From Micractinium sp. NFX-FRZ (taxonomy: Eukaryota > Chlorophyta > Trebouxiophyceae > Chlorellales > Chlorellaceae), in NCBI GenBank assembly GCA_029339195.1, contig JAPTJF010000269.1, positions 1 to 64,000 on the forward strand: 64,000 nucleotides of DNA, in the 5' to 3' direction. This document shows, one piece after another, positions 22,627 to 35,000 of this stretch. A program made the position numbers and the translations under genes. The notes under the pieces are model-generated. The model searched no databases and was not told the origin of the DNA. It saw only the letters and a program-made list of their open reading frames with translations. Numbering within the stretch: the stretch's first letter is position 1; each line of letters opens with the position of its first letter.

Positions 22627-24101
22627 ACAGCATGCCATGCCCCTAACGACGACGGGCAGGAAAGCCAGCCAACGCTGACGGCGCTGGCGCTCTGTAGCTT
22701 CTCACCGCCACCCCTGGCGCCCGACGCATGAGCCCCCCACCCGCCTGCCCGCATCCTCCCCTACGTATCCGCGACGCCACGGCCGCCTGCGGGGCCCAGC
22801 CGGGGTGCTGGCCCGCCGTGAGGCCTCTTGACCTGATGCGCGCCGGCGCGCCTGCAGCCATCTCGCGGCAGCGGCACGCGGCGGCTGGAGTACACTAGCT
22901 GACGCACTGCATGCACCGATCACCCCCCAGCCTGCCGCACTGTCTGGGCCCGGACACGACGAGAACGTCCCTGCAAAGTGCTGGCCAGCTCCCTGCTCTC
23001 TCTCTGCAGCGTGAACTTCTCGTCCCCATTTTCATGCGAGCTACCGTCCCACAACGCCTCTTCTTTCAGCCTCCCAAATGCTGCCTGCCTTCCCTTGCCT
23101 GCTGATAGTTTTTATGACGCTTCGCTTGCTGCTGCCTCGGGAACAGCCCTGGCAGCGCACCCATGCCCACACGTTTCTGCCCCTCACCCTCTGCCTCACT
23201 TGCCCTTTATCCCCCTTTTGCATGTGCACCTCTGAGTAGCAAGCCCCTTTGGCTGCCTGTGCAGTCCGCTTTTGAGCTTCCCAGTCACAGTAGCTGTATG
23301 CAAGACCCTGAGACAACAACAGAGCACTGCCCCACAGCTGGGCACCGTCGCATCGCCAGGGGGGGTTGGCAGTAAGCAGCGGGCACTTGCACTCATTTGG
23401 AGGTGGTGACTCTGTGCTCTGGGGCCGCTGCAAGCAGTGGCCAGGGAGCCTCCCATAGCCTCCATGTTCTCCTCCTCCTCTCCTCCCACGTGGAAGCACA
23501 GTGCTCTTACAAGGTCTGTGCAACTCTCTCGCTGGCTGGCGTACTGCTGGCTCTCAACGAATGCGGGTTTGGTTGGGGAGGCGCGGCTGGTGCGCCACGC
23601 CACCCAAAGGGATCTGCAGCAACGAATTGCGCGGTGTAGCGGAGCTGCTGGTTTGCCACTTGATTGGGCAAGGTCTGTGGTGCGGGACAGGAGGAGGGAG
23701 GGCGCATCATCAAATACGCTGGCGCTGGCAGCGTGGGGGGCGGTACACAGCGTGGGTACAGCTGTGCTGGTCTGCTGTGTGTGAGACGAGGGGAGGGAGC
23801 AATAAGTGCTGGGATGGAGTGGGAAGGAAAAACAAGGCGATGAGGACAAGGGTCGGTGCAAGAGGGGCGACGGATGGACAGCGATGGGGTGCGGTGCGAT
23901 CAGAGGTCTGTCATTCGTTTGAAAAACGCGGGGGGCGGAAAAAAAACTGCGTGAGGCTAAGGGCCTGGGCGCAGCCCGGGGCTGGGCGGCGCGGCGACAT
24001 AGAGGGCAGGGGGGTGCAGAGGAGGCACGGGGTCACTGTGCAGCGGGGCTTCAACAGAGGGTGGGCAAGCGAGGGCACCGCTGTGACATCATGCCTCCCA
24101 T
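22627..24101. other. Convergent intergenic region, no gene seen
   Basis: About 1.47 kb between the stops of two convergent genes. Open frames on both strands lack recognisable motifs and plausible splice chains. Both 3' UTRs fall here. A minus-strand TGTAA (plus TTACA 23507-23511) could end the decarboxylase transcript. Confidence 0.5.
23507..23511 (-). terminator. Candidate TGTAA polyadenylation signal of the decarboxylase gene
   Basis: Minus-strand TGTAA about 590 nt past the decarboxylase stop codon, in the expected orientation. Confidence 0.4.
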
Positions 24102-27100
24102 TCACTCGTCGTCGCTGGCGTTGGCAGCACGAGCAGAGTCGGCCAGCTTGAGGGTGTCGGCCACCACGACGCGTCCCCTGCAGGCAGCGGGTGGGGGTGA
24201 GGCAGGCATGGGGTGAGACTGGGGAGTTGCGTGCCCTGCCGCGCCTGCTTTCGACGTCAGCACAAGCCTCCACCACGCTTCCTTCACCTGCCCTGCCCGT
24301 CACCCTCCATCCTTCACCCACCTGGGCTCCACCCACCCCACCAACACCTCTGCCATTCAACACATTCATACCATCACCCCAGGAGCTTGACCCACAAGCG
24401 CTGCCTGGCCTGCGCTCACACAAGATCAGCCAGCCCCTGCCCACACACACACACACTGCAGCCTGCTGCACCCCACCCTGCGCGCCCAGCCCATGACCCC
24501 GTCAGGCTGGCCCCCCCTCCCATCCCAACACCCACCTGGACTCGATCAGCTCCTGCACAAAGGTCTGCAGCTTGCTGATGGTGATGTTGGGCATGACGAC
24601 GACGTGGGCAATGTCGCCCTCGCACGCCAGCTGCCACTTGCGCACAAACGCCTCCTCCCGCGGCCGCTCAAACACCACCGTGCTCGACAGCTCGTTCAGC
24701 ATCGTCTTCACGCCCGCGCTCTCCAGCATCGTCTGCGGGCAGCACACAGCACGAATGGTTGGGAGGGGAGGGGAAGCAGAGTGGGTGAGCAGGGAGTGTG
24801 GGCGCCCGGCGGTGCCTCCACGCCCGACACGCCCGCGCTCTCCCGACATCGCGTGCGGGAGAGCAGCGGAGCGGAGGCAGAGTGTGGGCAGGAAGGCAGA
24901 GGCGGGCAGGGGGCAGGGAAAGTTGGCAGGCCCGGTGCCACACTGCAGGCCATGCTGCACGTGTGGCAGCACCTGTGGCGCTGCATCCCACCGCCCGCCG
25001 CAGGCTGCCTGGCGGCAACGGCTGCGCCGCGGCCATGTTCCCTCGCCCTCCCAGCCCACACACCTTGAGCAGGTGGGCGTTGCGCAGGCACTTCTCCACG
25101 TCCTTGCGCAGGCCCTCGTACCCCTTGCGGGTGAAAGTGTACCTGGGAGGGCCAGGGGTGGGGGAGCGGGGCCGGGCAGCAGGGTCAGGGAGTGGCACGG
25201 GCCAGGGGCCCCGAGGCTGGCAGGGGTGCGGGGCAGCTAGAAGGGCGAGAAGAAGCGGCGGCGGGCAAGGGCAACGGCTGGGGCGTAGGCGGAGGTGGGG
25301 CAGTGCACACGCCAGTGCCCTAACACCCCTGCACACAACACACACACTGGGGCCCGGCACACCCCACCACCACATGTAGAGAGCCGCGTGGGCGTTGCAG
25401 CACCCCATGCCGTGCACTCTTCTCAGCCCTACCTAGCCCCCTCCCCAGACCCCCCTTCCCCTGCCCCCCCGGCACTCACCACATGTAGATGGGCGCGTGC
25501 CCGTTGCGTGAGCCCATGATGGTGGCATCACGGCTGTTCAGGTACTCCACATCGTTGCTCACGCCCTTGATGTGCCTGCGGGACAGGCAGGACGGGTGGG
25601 CAGTACACATGTGCACATGAGCAGCAGCACAGGAGATGCTGTGTGCTGCACATTGCCGTTCGGGCCATGGGCGAGCTGGCGGGCGGGCAGGCAGGCAGTA
25701 CAAGCAGCAGTCAGGCAGGGGCGGAGTGGATGCAGCAGTGCCTGGCTGGGCAGCGGGACAAGCAGTGGCGGTCAGTCCAGCGGTGCGGATGCTGAATTGC
25801 GGGCAGCAGCAGCAGCGGCTATGCACGAGGGCGGGTCAGAACAGGCGCAGCAGGGCAGCACAGCACGGCACAGCGCAGCACAGCGAAGCACAGCAGGGGG
25901 GCCCTCACTTGAGGCGGGTCATGACGACGCCGCAGGGGACGGGTGATCCCACAAACTTGTGGCCCGACACAGAGATGGATCCAATGGGCTTCTTGAAGGT
26001 CACCATGGGGGCGCGCTTCACAAAGGGGATCTGCGCAGCCAACGCGTGGGGCAGGAAGGAAGCGGGGCAGGCAAAGGTTACAGGGTGCCTGGGCTTGCAA
26101 CCATGCCAGGCAGCGTGCTGCAAGGCAGAACCTGGAGCCCGCAATCTGGGCCCACACGCCGGCGGCCGGCGGAAGCGGCAAGGAGAGGGCTGCCAGGGGC
26201 GGGCGGCATGGGCAGGGAGGGCTGCCGGGGTGGGGCAGGGCGGGGCAGGGCAGGCGCGCACCATCATGCCGAACAGGGCGCCGTCGCAGTGGATGTAGAA
26301 GCGGTCCTCGCCGTAACCTGTCTCCTGCGGGGTGCAAAAAGGAGGGGCGGAGAAAAGGCGGACGTTGTGGAGACCAGGCGGGAGATGAGAGAATAAGAAG
26401 GGAGCGTGGGGAGGTAGGGAGCACACAGCGTGGCGCAGCGGGAGAAATGAGAGTGCTCGGGTCGTCGCGGCCGCGGGAGCCACGCCCCACACCCCATGCC
26501 CCAGCAACAATTGCACCAGGTCACTTGCAGCCCCCTTTCACAGCCCTGCCACCCCAACGTGACGGACGCAGTGATGTCAGCATGTGCGTACACACGTCAG
26601 CCCTCCCCGCACCTTGAGAATGTCGAGCACGCGGTCCAGGTCGTCCACCGCCCCCTTGACGGTGGTGCCAATGTTGACATTGATGATGGCGGGGCGGTCG
26701 GCATTCTTGATCAGGTGCTGCTTCAGCTCGTCGTAGTCAATCTCGCCAGTCTCCAGGGTGCCCACCTGTTACCATTCAACACATTCACAGGGGCAAATGA
26801 ATTCGTGAGAAAAGCAGCAAAGGCAAAGTCGCTCTCCAGCGTGCCCACCTGGCGGGAGTGAAGAAGCGAAAGTGAGGTGGTTGAGTGGAATGCAAAGCAT
26901 GGGTGAGGCCTGCTGCTGCCTCCAGCCACAGGTGCCAACCTTGCCGCCATCTCAGGGGCCCAGCAGCTGGCATACACTCCCCAGCCCAGCCTTCTGCCGT
27001 ACCCTGGATCTCAGCTACATTCTTGTGACCACAGCAGTGCCCCCCGCCACCAAGGCACCCACCTTGACGGCGTCCATGCGATACATGCGGGCGGCCTTGA

Positions 27101-28820
27101 ACACCGAGTAGTGCGTCTCCCGAGAGGAGTACAGGATGCCGTCGGGCAGCACCTCGCGACCCACCAGGATGCCGTGCAGGTTGCCCTCTGCAGGGGAGGG
27201 GGCAGGAGCGGTGATCGAACGAGCTGGCAGCGTGGGTAGGGGCAGGGGCAGTGTGGGGAGGGTGCAGGGAGCGTGGGGCAGGTGGGGCAAGCAGGGGAGG
27301 GGTACGAGGGTAACCACGCATACACGCGGCACAGGCAGGCCGGACGGCATCCCCCGCCCCTCTCACCAGTGCCGCAGTTGGTGACGTATCCCCAGAAGTC
27401 GTCCGCCTCAATCTCCCACAGCCGCGCAAACCACTGCAGCACGCCAATCTCAAACTCGCGCGAGTGCACGCCGTAGTTGGACCTGCGGCGGCGGGAGTGG
27501 CAGGGGCACGGCAGTGGGCCACAAGGCGCGGGCACGGGCGCGGGGCGGGTCCCCGCAGCGGCAGCAGGCGGCAAATACGACTGCCCAGCTGGGCTGGCAT
27601 AGAGGCGCCCCCACGCTGCTCCACGCTTCATCCCATACGCTGCCTTGCTCTGCGCTGCACCCCACACACGCTGTGTGCTGTGGCCGCTGCTGCACCAGGG
27701 CTGTGCAGCCAGGCCGTGCTGTGGTCATGCTGTGCTGCTGCTCACTCAATGAAGGGGTCCCCCAGGTTGTTGATGCAATACTTCTGCAGGCCCTCCAGGG
27801 GGCCATAGTCAAAGTCCAGGTTGTAGGGGTAGCTGCGGGCAGGAAACACAGTTGGAGAAAACCAGCAGCATGCCTGTTATGAACGGAGGGGTGAGATGTC
27901 CAAGCAGGGGACAATGGGCGGGGCTGCTCAATGACAGGCGAGGTGAGACACGGGCACCAGGGCTGGGTGCATGATGGGAGGCAGGCGCACGAGGCGCACA
28001 ACGCCTGGGCACCCTGCCCCAGCTTGCCGCAAAAGGTTAAAGAGCCGCGGGCAGGCCCACTGCCTTCCGGCACTGGCGCTGCTGCTCTCCAGCACTTGGG
28101 AAGGCGCCACCGTGCCTGCCTGACCATGAATGCACTGGTGTGCCCCCGAGCTGCAGTCAACTGCAGTCAGCCTTCCCCAGGGCGCTCGTGGGCACGCTGG
28201 CGAAGCCGGCACAGGGCCGGCACGCCGGCTGCGGAGGCCGAAGAGCAGCATCGCTGGCAGAGCACAAGCACAAGCACGCACCCCATGTGGTGGTCAGTCC
28301 GCAGCTGCAGCTTCTCCTTGTAGTCCTCGATGACCTGTCAAAGGGGGAAATGCATGTGGGGACCAGCCGCACTGTCAACACTCGCCAGTGGGGCAGCGGC
28401 TGACCCGCAAAGCAGCGGGGCCCTGCGGGGGTCAGGGCACCGCAGTTGCTGCTGCACGGCTCCTCTTGCTAGCTGGCCCTGCTCACCTTGTTGATGCGGG
28501 CCTCGAGCTCCTGCAGGGGGGGACGGTGGAGCGACCTGGAGCGACCTGATCAGCCCTTGCGCTTCCAAATGTGGCGGCCACCCCAACGCGGTTCCACGGC
28601 AGCTTACCTCCTTGTCCATCTCATCCGCATCAAGGACAGGCAGCGCGGCGGTGTAGTTGTGGCTGATGAGCGTGCTGCTCGTCACTGGGCGGGCCTGGTA
28701 GGGCGCCGTGGTGGGGCTGCTGGGCTCGTCGGCCGCGGTGTCAGTTCGCGTGGTGACCAGGGGCTTGGCCGCAGGGATGGGCAGCCGGCCCTGAGTGCTG
28801 AGAGGCAGAATGGACTCCAT
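24102..28820 (-). CDS. SDC: PLP-dependent serine decarboxylase (group II, histidine-decarboxylase-like)
   Basis: Thirteen exons agree in phase and encode 467 residues: complement(28608-28820, 28487-28510, 28282-28334, 27746-27832, 27367-27482, 27063-27187, 26613-26765, 26262-26324, 25909-26030, 25480-25575, 25064-25142, 24536-24732, 24102-24177). The second exon is only 24 nt. Motifs of the plant SDC family include [71 protein letters not shown] (PLP contacts) and SVSGHKF, with PLP lysine K303. Plant SDC is about 480 residues. It decarboxylates serine to ethanolamine for phosphatidylethanolamine and choline synthesis. Older annotations call such proteins histidine decarboxylase; sequence alone does not prove the substrate. 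The N-terminal ~50 residues are Ser/Thr/Pro-rich. A decoy copy of one exon start lies in the intron at 26833-26851. Confidence 0.95.
26750..26851 (-). repeat. Duplicated exon start with acceptor site in the decarboxylase gene
   Basis: Plus-strand 26750-26768 and 26833-26851 match at 18 of 19 positions. Both read on the minus strand as CAG acceptor followed by GTGGGCAC and CTGGAGA. Only the left copy leads into the conserved exon ([14 protein letters not shown]); the right copy runs out of frame. Confidence 0.85.
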
Positions 28821-30197
28821 GACTGCGTGTGTGCGTAGCAGACGGTGCACAGGTGAATTGCGGTGCTTGTGTTATACACACAGGACTGCAAGCTACGCAA
28901 AGTGCAAGGGGCCGACGTTGCGGCTTGAATGATGGCGGCTGGCAGGCAGCAGAGCGCAGCACGACGCGTCCCGTTGTGCCACCCGCCTGAGCACACTTCA
29001 ATACGTGCCAATGTAGGGATCAGACACAAATATCAGTTTGGATGTGTGCTGCATGATCCGAGCAGCAGCTGCAACGCCGCCGCCAGCTGCCGCCGTGTAC
29101 TGCCGCAGCCAAAGCGAAACGCGCAGTTCAGGGCAGGGCAAGGCAACAGCCTGCGCTTGGCATCATGCTGTGTCTTGCAACAGAACCCACTCAATATGAA
29201 CTCGCAAATAACGTACCCTCTCCCTCCTGTGCACGGACCCAACCCAACGGCTCCTTCACCGCCCGTGGTGCCCGCCCCTGGCGAGCTGTGTGCGGCAAGA
29301 TACAACAGGACTGGCGGCCCTGCATGCCCATGCCGTGTGCCATGGCTGGCACAGCCACCATGCACTGACCATCATCAAGGTCACATGTCCCAAGCTTGTA
29401 CAGCACACACGCGCGCAAAGCCCTAGCAGAAAGTCAGTGGACTGGCGCAGGCTGCCGGCGGCAGGGCAGGCTGCCCGGCAAGGGCATCCTACCCTGCAGG
29501 CAGCACGGCCGTCGACCAACCCCAATGGGCATGTAGCTGCGGTCATCCAGACGGGGGTGGAACCTCGTTAGACATGCTTGCTCTCGAAGGGAATCGTTCC
29601 TCCGGCACGCGTCATGGATGAATGCCGCGAGCCAGTTGGTGTGCCACATGCATTCACCCCTCATATAGCCACATTTTGTGTGTGCCGTCATGACGCGTCA
29701 ACATCATGGGACTCGAGGAGGCAGCATGCAAGAAGAACCAACTGAACACTGTGCGGCCCCTTGAATTGCCCACTGGGGCAGCTGCTTGCGGTACGGCGGC
29801 ACCCGCAAGCAGCCCACTCCTGCCCGTGTCGGCGCAGCCGCCTATGCTGGGACACAGAGGCCCGCTTCCTTGCATGAAATCACACCCAGAGGTCCTTCAC
29901 ACAAACCACCTACTTGCAACTGAGACAGTTCACAAACATCAAAGATGAGATCGCAGTGGCCTCCCTGTGCAGCACAGCCCCCAAACCCTCAGGAGTGGCC
30001 GGAGTCAGCTTCGAGGCAGCAAGGCACCGCATCGAGCAGTGCGACTGAACCAAACACGCCAGTCAGACAGACTAGAAGGCTGCCCTCTTAGAAAGCCAAG
30101 CCAGCTACCCGTTGTTCACAGTGCGCGCCACCCCTCCCACTTGTCACTCAATCCTCGTTCTTGCTCGGTTCAGCCACCACACACGCTGCAAGTCGCC
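28821..30197. other. Intergenic region, no gene supported
   Basis: About 1.38 kb upstream of both the decarboxylase (minus) and the small unknown gene (plus). It should hold their promoters and perhaps an undetected 5' exon of the plus-strand gene. No motif-bearing coding sequence was found. Confidence 0.45.
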
Positions 30198-30890
30198 ATG
30201 AGCCAGGTCCCTGCTTCCCAGTCTATGCCCAGCATTCTCAAGCCTGTGCGGCTGCACAGCAAGAAGAAAAGTGCCACACAGTCTGGAGGTGAGCGCAGCG
30301 GCCTGGGTGCAGGGTATCAGTGGTCCTGCGAGAATTCGCACTCCATACCCTCGGTTCCGCAGCACAAAGGCGCGTGCGCGGCTTGCAGCCCTCCTTCCCT
30401 TGGTGGCTAACGCCGCGGCGTTGTGATCACCCGCCCCTGTGCAGGCGAGCTGGTCGCCGCGCCGCTCACGCCTGCGCTGCCGCCCTCCGGAGGCCTCTCC
30501 ACAGCGCACTCCACCGAGAGCTTTGCCTCTGACCTGCTGGCCTGCGGCCTCTACGAGGACGAGCTGGACGATCTGGCAGAGCTGATGCAGGCACACAGCC
30601 CCAAGGTGGGATAGGTGGGGGTGCGGCGCGCACGTGGGGGACGTGTGCGTGCGGGACGTGCGGTAGCCCATGCTTGCTTGGAGCTGGCGGCGGTGGGCAA
30701 GCAAGCAGCCGGCCCTGCCTGGGCCCTGCTTGCTCTGGCGCGCTCCCCCTTTCTTGCACCTGCTGGATGTTTGGGGGAGAATTTGGGTGCAGCGCAGACA
30801 CAGCTTCCAGCCCCGCTGCAGCTGGCTGCCCTCGCCGTACTCGCCCGACGATCCCGCAGTACCCAGTCTAAGTCAAACCCTGCCGGTTAG
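30198..30890 (+). CDS. Small unknown protein
   Basis: Exon 1 (30198-30288, ATG then SQVPASQSMPSILKPVRLHS) and exon 2 (30445-30605) agree in phase. They encode a short basic segment, then STESFASDLLACGLYEDEL and DDLAELMQAHSPK, an acidic amphipathic stretch. The 3' part is unresolved. An acceptor at about 30817 would give LAALAVLARRSRSTQSKSN and a stop near 30890. A different acceptor and a further exon near 30975 are also possible. I do not recognise the family. No membrane segment or catalytic motif is visible, and no neighbour hints at function. Confidence 0.4.
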
Positions 30891-32082
30891 GTCAACCCAT
30901 GTGTGCTCAGTCGCGCCCGCTGCCTCCCCCCTAGTCTGACACGCCCGCTCCAACCCCCGCTTCCACTGTGCAGGCGGCTGGTCAAGAGGCGCCCCAGGTG
31001 GCGCACCAGCTTAGCTGACAACATTGCTGGGAACGGCGTGGCGTCGGCACGCCCGCACCTCACGCCCTTTCCCTCGGCACGCCCGCACCTACCACCCTTT
31101 CCCCCCGACAACAACCCGCCCGGTCTCTGATCAAGTCGAGCTAAAAAATCCCCAATCCCTCAGCAGTGGAACGAACTGTCCGTCCCCCTCCCCCCCCCCC
31201 CACACACACATGAACACCTCACTCCGGCCTTCACCAGAGAAGCCAGCCCCCACGTCTTGTGCCCATCTCCTACACCCCCGTCTGCCTACAACCCCTTTCG
31301 CATTTAATACCTCCTGTGCCACTGAAGCGGCGCCGCCACACTCTGCCCCTGTGCCCGTTCGCCTGCCTGCCTTTTCTCTCCAGCTCTCCCCCGCTCTTCC
31401 ACGGGATGTGCCGGCGGGAGCGGCCGCGGCGGCAAGCCCCGCCTGCCGCTGCTGCGCCCGCTCCCGCCCGGCCCCCGACTTGTTTTGATTGTACACAACC
31501 CATCACCTTCCACGTCTCTCTCTGTTCCACCATGCCATGCTTTGGGCCGCCAACCAGCATCATCCAACCAGCCTTGGACTGCTTGCGGCCCATCCCATTT
31601 GTGTGCCAAGCCCCCCCCGGCTGAGCGCCCCCTGCTGAGACCCCACCCTCGCACCCTTGTGTCTAATCCCCATCCAACAAACATATACACGCATATCGCT
31701 TATGCTCGCTTCTTTCCGTTCTCCCTGTACTCACCCAACCCGGCCATGCGCCAGGCAAGCGCGCCCGCCCCTTTTGCGCGCGGCGGCGCCGCGCTCTGCC
31801 TCCCACACCCCGCCTGCCCACCTCCCCTAGCGTCAGCGACAATGCGTGCAATGCAACAACCTGCTCTTGTCCTCAGCTTGCTACCGAATGCAAACCTTTG
31901 CAAGCACAAACTTGACACCCACAGGATCTCCAAGCGGAAGGGGTGCCAGCTGTTTGAGAGCAGGGCAAGGTAATAGGAGTGCACACAAATAGCACCCGGG
32001 CTAGTAAGGTTGTAGGGCTCCATGCCATGGCAGCTGGCATAGCGTAGCTGCAGCACCCTGGGTAGCTGCGGCACCGCCCCGC
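30891..32082. other. Intergenic: pyrimidine-rich, no gene seen
   Basis: About 1.19 kb between the small unknown gene and the 3' end of the RNase III gene. It is C/T-rich with a long C run followed by CACACA at about 31188-31210. Open frames show no motifs. It probably contains the convergent 3' UTRs. Confidence 0.5.
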
Positions 32083-35000
32083 TCATGGCAGCTCCCCTAG
32101 CTCTTGCAGCGCCTGCCGGGCCGCCGCCTGCTCAGCGTCCCGCTTGTTGAAGCCGCCGCCGCTGCCCTTCACGCCCCCCCGGTAGTGTACATCCACCGAC
32201 CAGTACTTGAGCTGCGAGCACAAGGGCGGGGGGAGGGGCGGGGGCACAGGAACATGAGCACGGCGGGAGCAAGCGCGGGGAGGAGCTGCCCATGCCACGG
32301 GAGGCAGCGGGCCGGCGAGCGGCGTTCAGTGCACATAGGGACCCAAGGCGACAGCGAGTGCAGCGCGGATGTTTGCGTGGGGATTGCCCATCTTTGTCAG
32401 GCTGGCCACTCACCGCCAGCCCCGCCTTGAACTGCCGCTGGCTTGTGGCCCGCACAATGTAGCGCGGCTGCGGCCTGTTTTGAATTGCGGCACAGCGGCT
32501 GCGGCGCGGGCGGGGGAGGCCGGTAATGGGGACTCTTGTGAGGGCGAGACGGTGCGTGCACACCAGACGGCCATGGCTGAGGCGCCTGTGCCAATGCATT
32601 GCGACTCTCACATTCGCAACCTGGTGGCTGCCCGAAACCTGAAGCTGTAGATGGCGTGCGCTTGTGTGTCCACAGGTCGGGGCCACTGATAGGCTGCTTG
32701 CAGGCTTTGCAAGCATAACCTGATTACCGCCCCCCCCCTGCCGCCTACCCCACACCCACCTCAGCATGCCCTTCCAGTCCTCCGTGGCCTCAAGCTCCCG
32801 CCAGTCAGTGTTGGCCTCCAGCACCCGCAGGCAGAAGCGGTGCGCAGCCTCAAAGCCCTGCGCCAGCGGGGCGGCAGCACAGGGCGTGAGGCACAGCACG
32901 GCACAGCAGGGGTGACGGGCCATACAGCAGTGGGGCGCGAGGGGCGGCAGCGGCAGGCAGCCGACTGCACTCCACACTGTGTGGTTCAGGCGGTTGGGGC
33001 GGGTGGGTGAGTCGCGCTGCCTGCGCACCAGCGGCAGGCTGCCAGCAGGGCGGCAAACTCCACCCGCTGGCAGCCTGCCGCTGGTGCGCAGGCAGGGCGG
33101 CTCAGCCACCCGCACGTTCGCCCGAGCTCATCCCCAGGCTCCCATCCCCACACCCGTACTCGACCACAGTTGCTCCCCACCCCCAGCACCCAACAAGCAC
33201 CCAACAAGGGGAGGCGAGGGCCCTGGCAATCGCAGCAAGCAAGGCGCTGCCTGCACTGCAGCGCACGGCGCTCACCTTCACCAAAAACGAGCACCCACAC
33301 AGTCAAGGTACAGCGCCCCACAACCCACAAGCACCCACATGGTCAAGGTACAGCGCCCCAAAACCCAACAAGCACCCACCTGATCGAGATGCAGCGCCCC
33401 ACTGCCAGCAGCACCCAACATGAGCACCCACCTGGTCGAGGTACAATGCCCCACCACAAGCAGCACCCAACACGAGCACCCACCTGGTCGAGGTACAGCG
33501 CCCCACCGGCAGCAGCACCCAACACAAGCACCCACCTGGTCGAGGTAGAGCACCCCATTGCCAGCAGCGCCCCAACGCAACCCCTCAACGTACTCGAGCA
33601 CTCGCCCCACCTCCAAGCACCCACCTGGTCGAGGTACAGCGCCCCCAGCAGCGCCTCAAACACGTCAGCCAGGATGGCGGGCGTGTGCTGCGCCGCCTCC
33701 CTGTGAGCGGGCGGCCAGGGTGGCATCATGATGTGCAGCGTCAGTTGCCGAGGTCGGGAGCGCATGCTGTGGGGCGGCATGCTGCCTTTGAAACAAACCA
33801 AAACAGGCGGGCAGTGGCGCTCGCACCTCCTCTGGTACCGCTGCAACTGTGCTGCATGCCATGCTGGGTGCTCGGCAGGTGGGAGCTCATTGCACCACCC
33901 CTGCACCTGAGCTGAGCCCCTGAGTTCCTGTGCTATCCTGCCGACACAAGCTGAAGCCCCTCAATGGTCAACCCTGCCCTCATGTCCCCATTTGAATACC
34001 ATGCGTGCTGCACTGCCCTGCCCTCGCCCCCCGTATCACCTGAGCATCTTGCGATCTGCACTGCCCTGCCCCCCCAACACCCCACCCCACCTGAGCCCCC
34101 TCAGCTCCATGAGGACGTAGCAGTCCAGCCCCAGCCAGGCAGCGTAGCGAGCAGCCGCCGCGCCGCTCACCAGCATCCCCTGCAGCTTGGTCATCTCGCC
34201 CTGCGGCAGGCGGCGGCGGCACGGGGGTTGACATTGCTTGTGTGTCCGCTTGTGTTACCCCGCCTGCTGGCTTCGCGACCCACGCTCCTGCTGGCTGCCA
34301 GCTGTTGCCACGACGGTGCTGGGAAGCAGCTGAGAGGCAAGCGTACGGGCGGGGGAGGGCGTGCGGCAAGGCAGCGGCAGCAGCACCTGCAGCCCCACTG
34401 CCTCCCCTGCCATGTCAGCAGCCAGCGCCAGAGCACGCTGCCCTGAGCCGCTGGCAGGCATGGCATGGCGTGCACCCACCTCATCGCTGCTGGGGCAGCG
34501 GCGTATGAGCAGGGTGCGGCAGGTGATGCCCAGCACCGAGTCCCCCAGGAACTCGAGGCGCTCAAAGCTCTGCAGTGCAAGGCAGGGCAGGTGGGGTGGG
34601 AGGCAGGCAGGCAGGCAGGCAGGCGGGCATGCTGCTGGGTGGCGGGGTGCGGGTCCATTGGTGGCAAGTGATGCCCCGGTGAAGCGAGCTGCCCAAGAAA
34701 CGTCAAACCACCCTTGCCCCCGCCCTTCCCGCCCACCTCCTCTGCGCTTTCCCCACGCAGCCGCGCCCATGCTCCCTCCCTCGGCTCCCCCCGCCTCACC
34801 TTCTCCACCCTCTCCCCCAGCAGCAGCGCCGACTTGTGGGTGAAAGCGGCTCGGTATAGGTCCAAGTTGCCAGCTGGGCACAGCGTGAGCCGCTCCACCT
34901 GCCACGCCTGCAGGTCTGCCAGAGGCGCCGACGTGCGGCCCTGGCTGTCAAAGCCCGCCGCAAGCTGCGCGCGCTGTGCGCTCTGCATGCTGCCCGGGTC

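Noticed and set aside
21432..22754. 440-residue open frame on the minus strand
   Set aside because: Antisense to confirmed exons of the amidotransferase-like gene; in DNA this GC-rich, opposite-strand frames stay open by composition. No motifs.
28929..29426. 165-residue plus-strand open frame upstream of the small unknown gene
   Set aside because: No motif, no fitting splice sites into 30198, and Cys/Pro/His-rich composition typical of non-coding translation.
33291..33640. CRISPR-like array of regular repeats
   Set aside because: Units are degenerate copies of a neighbouring exon end with no unique spacers, in a eukaryotic intron.
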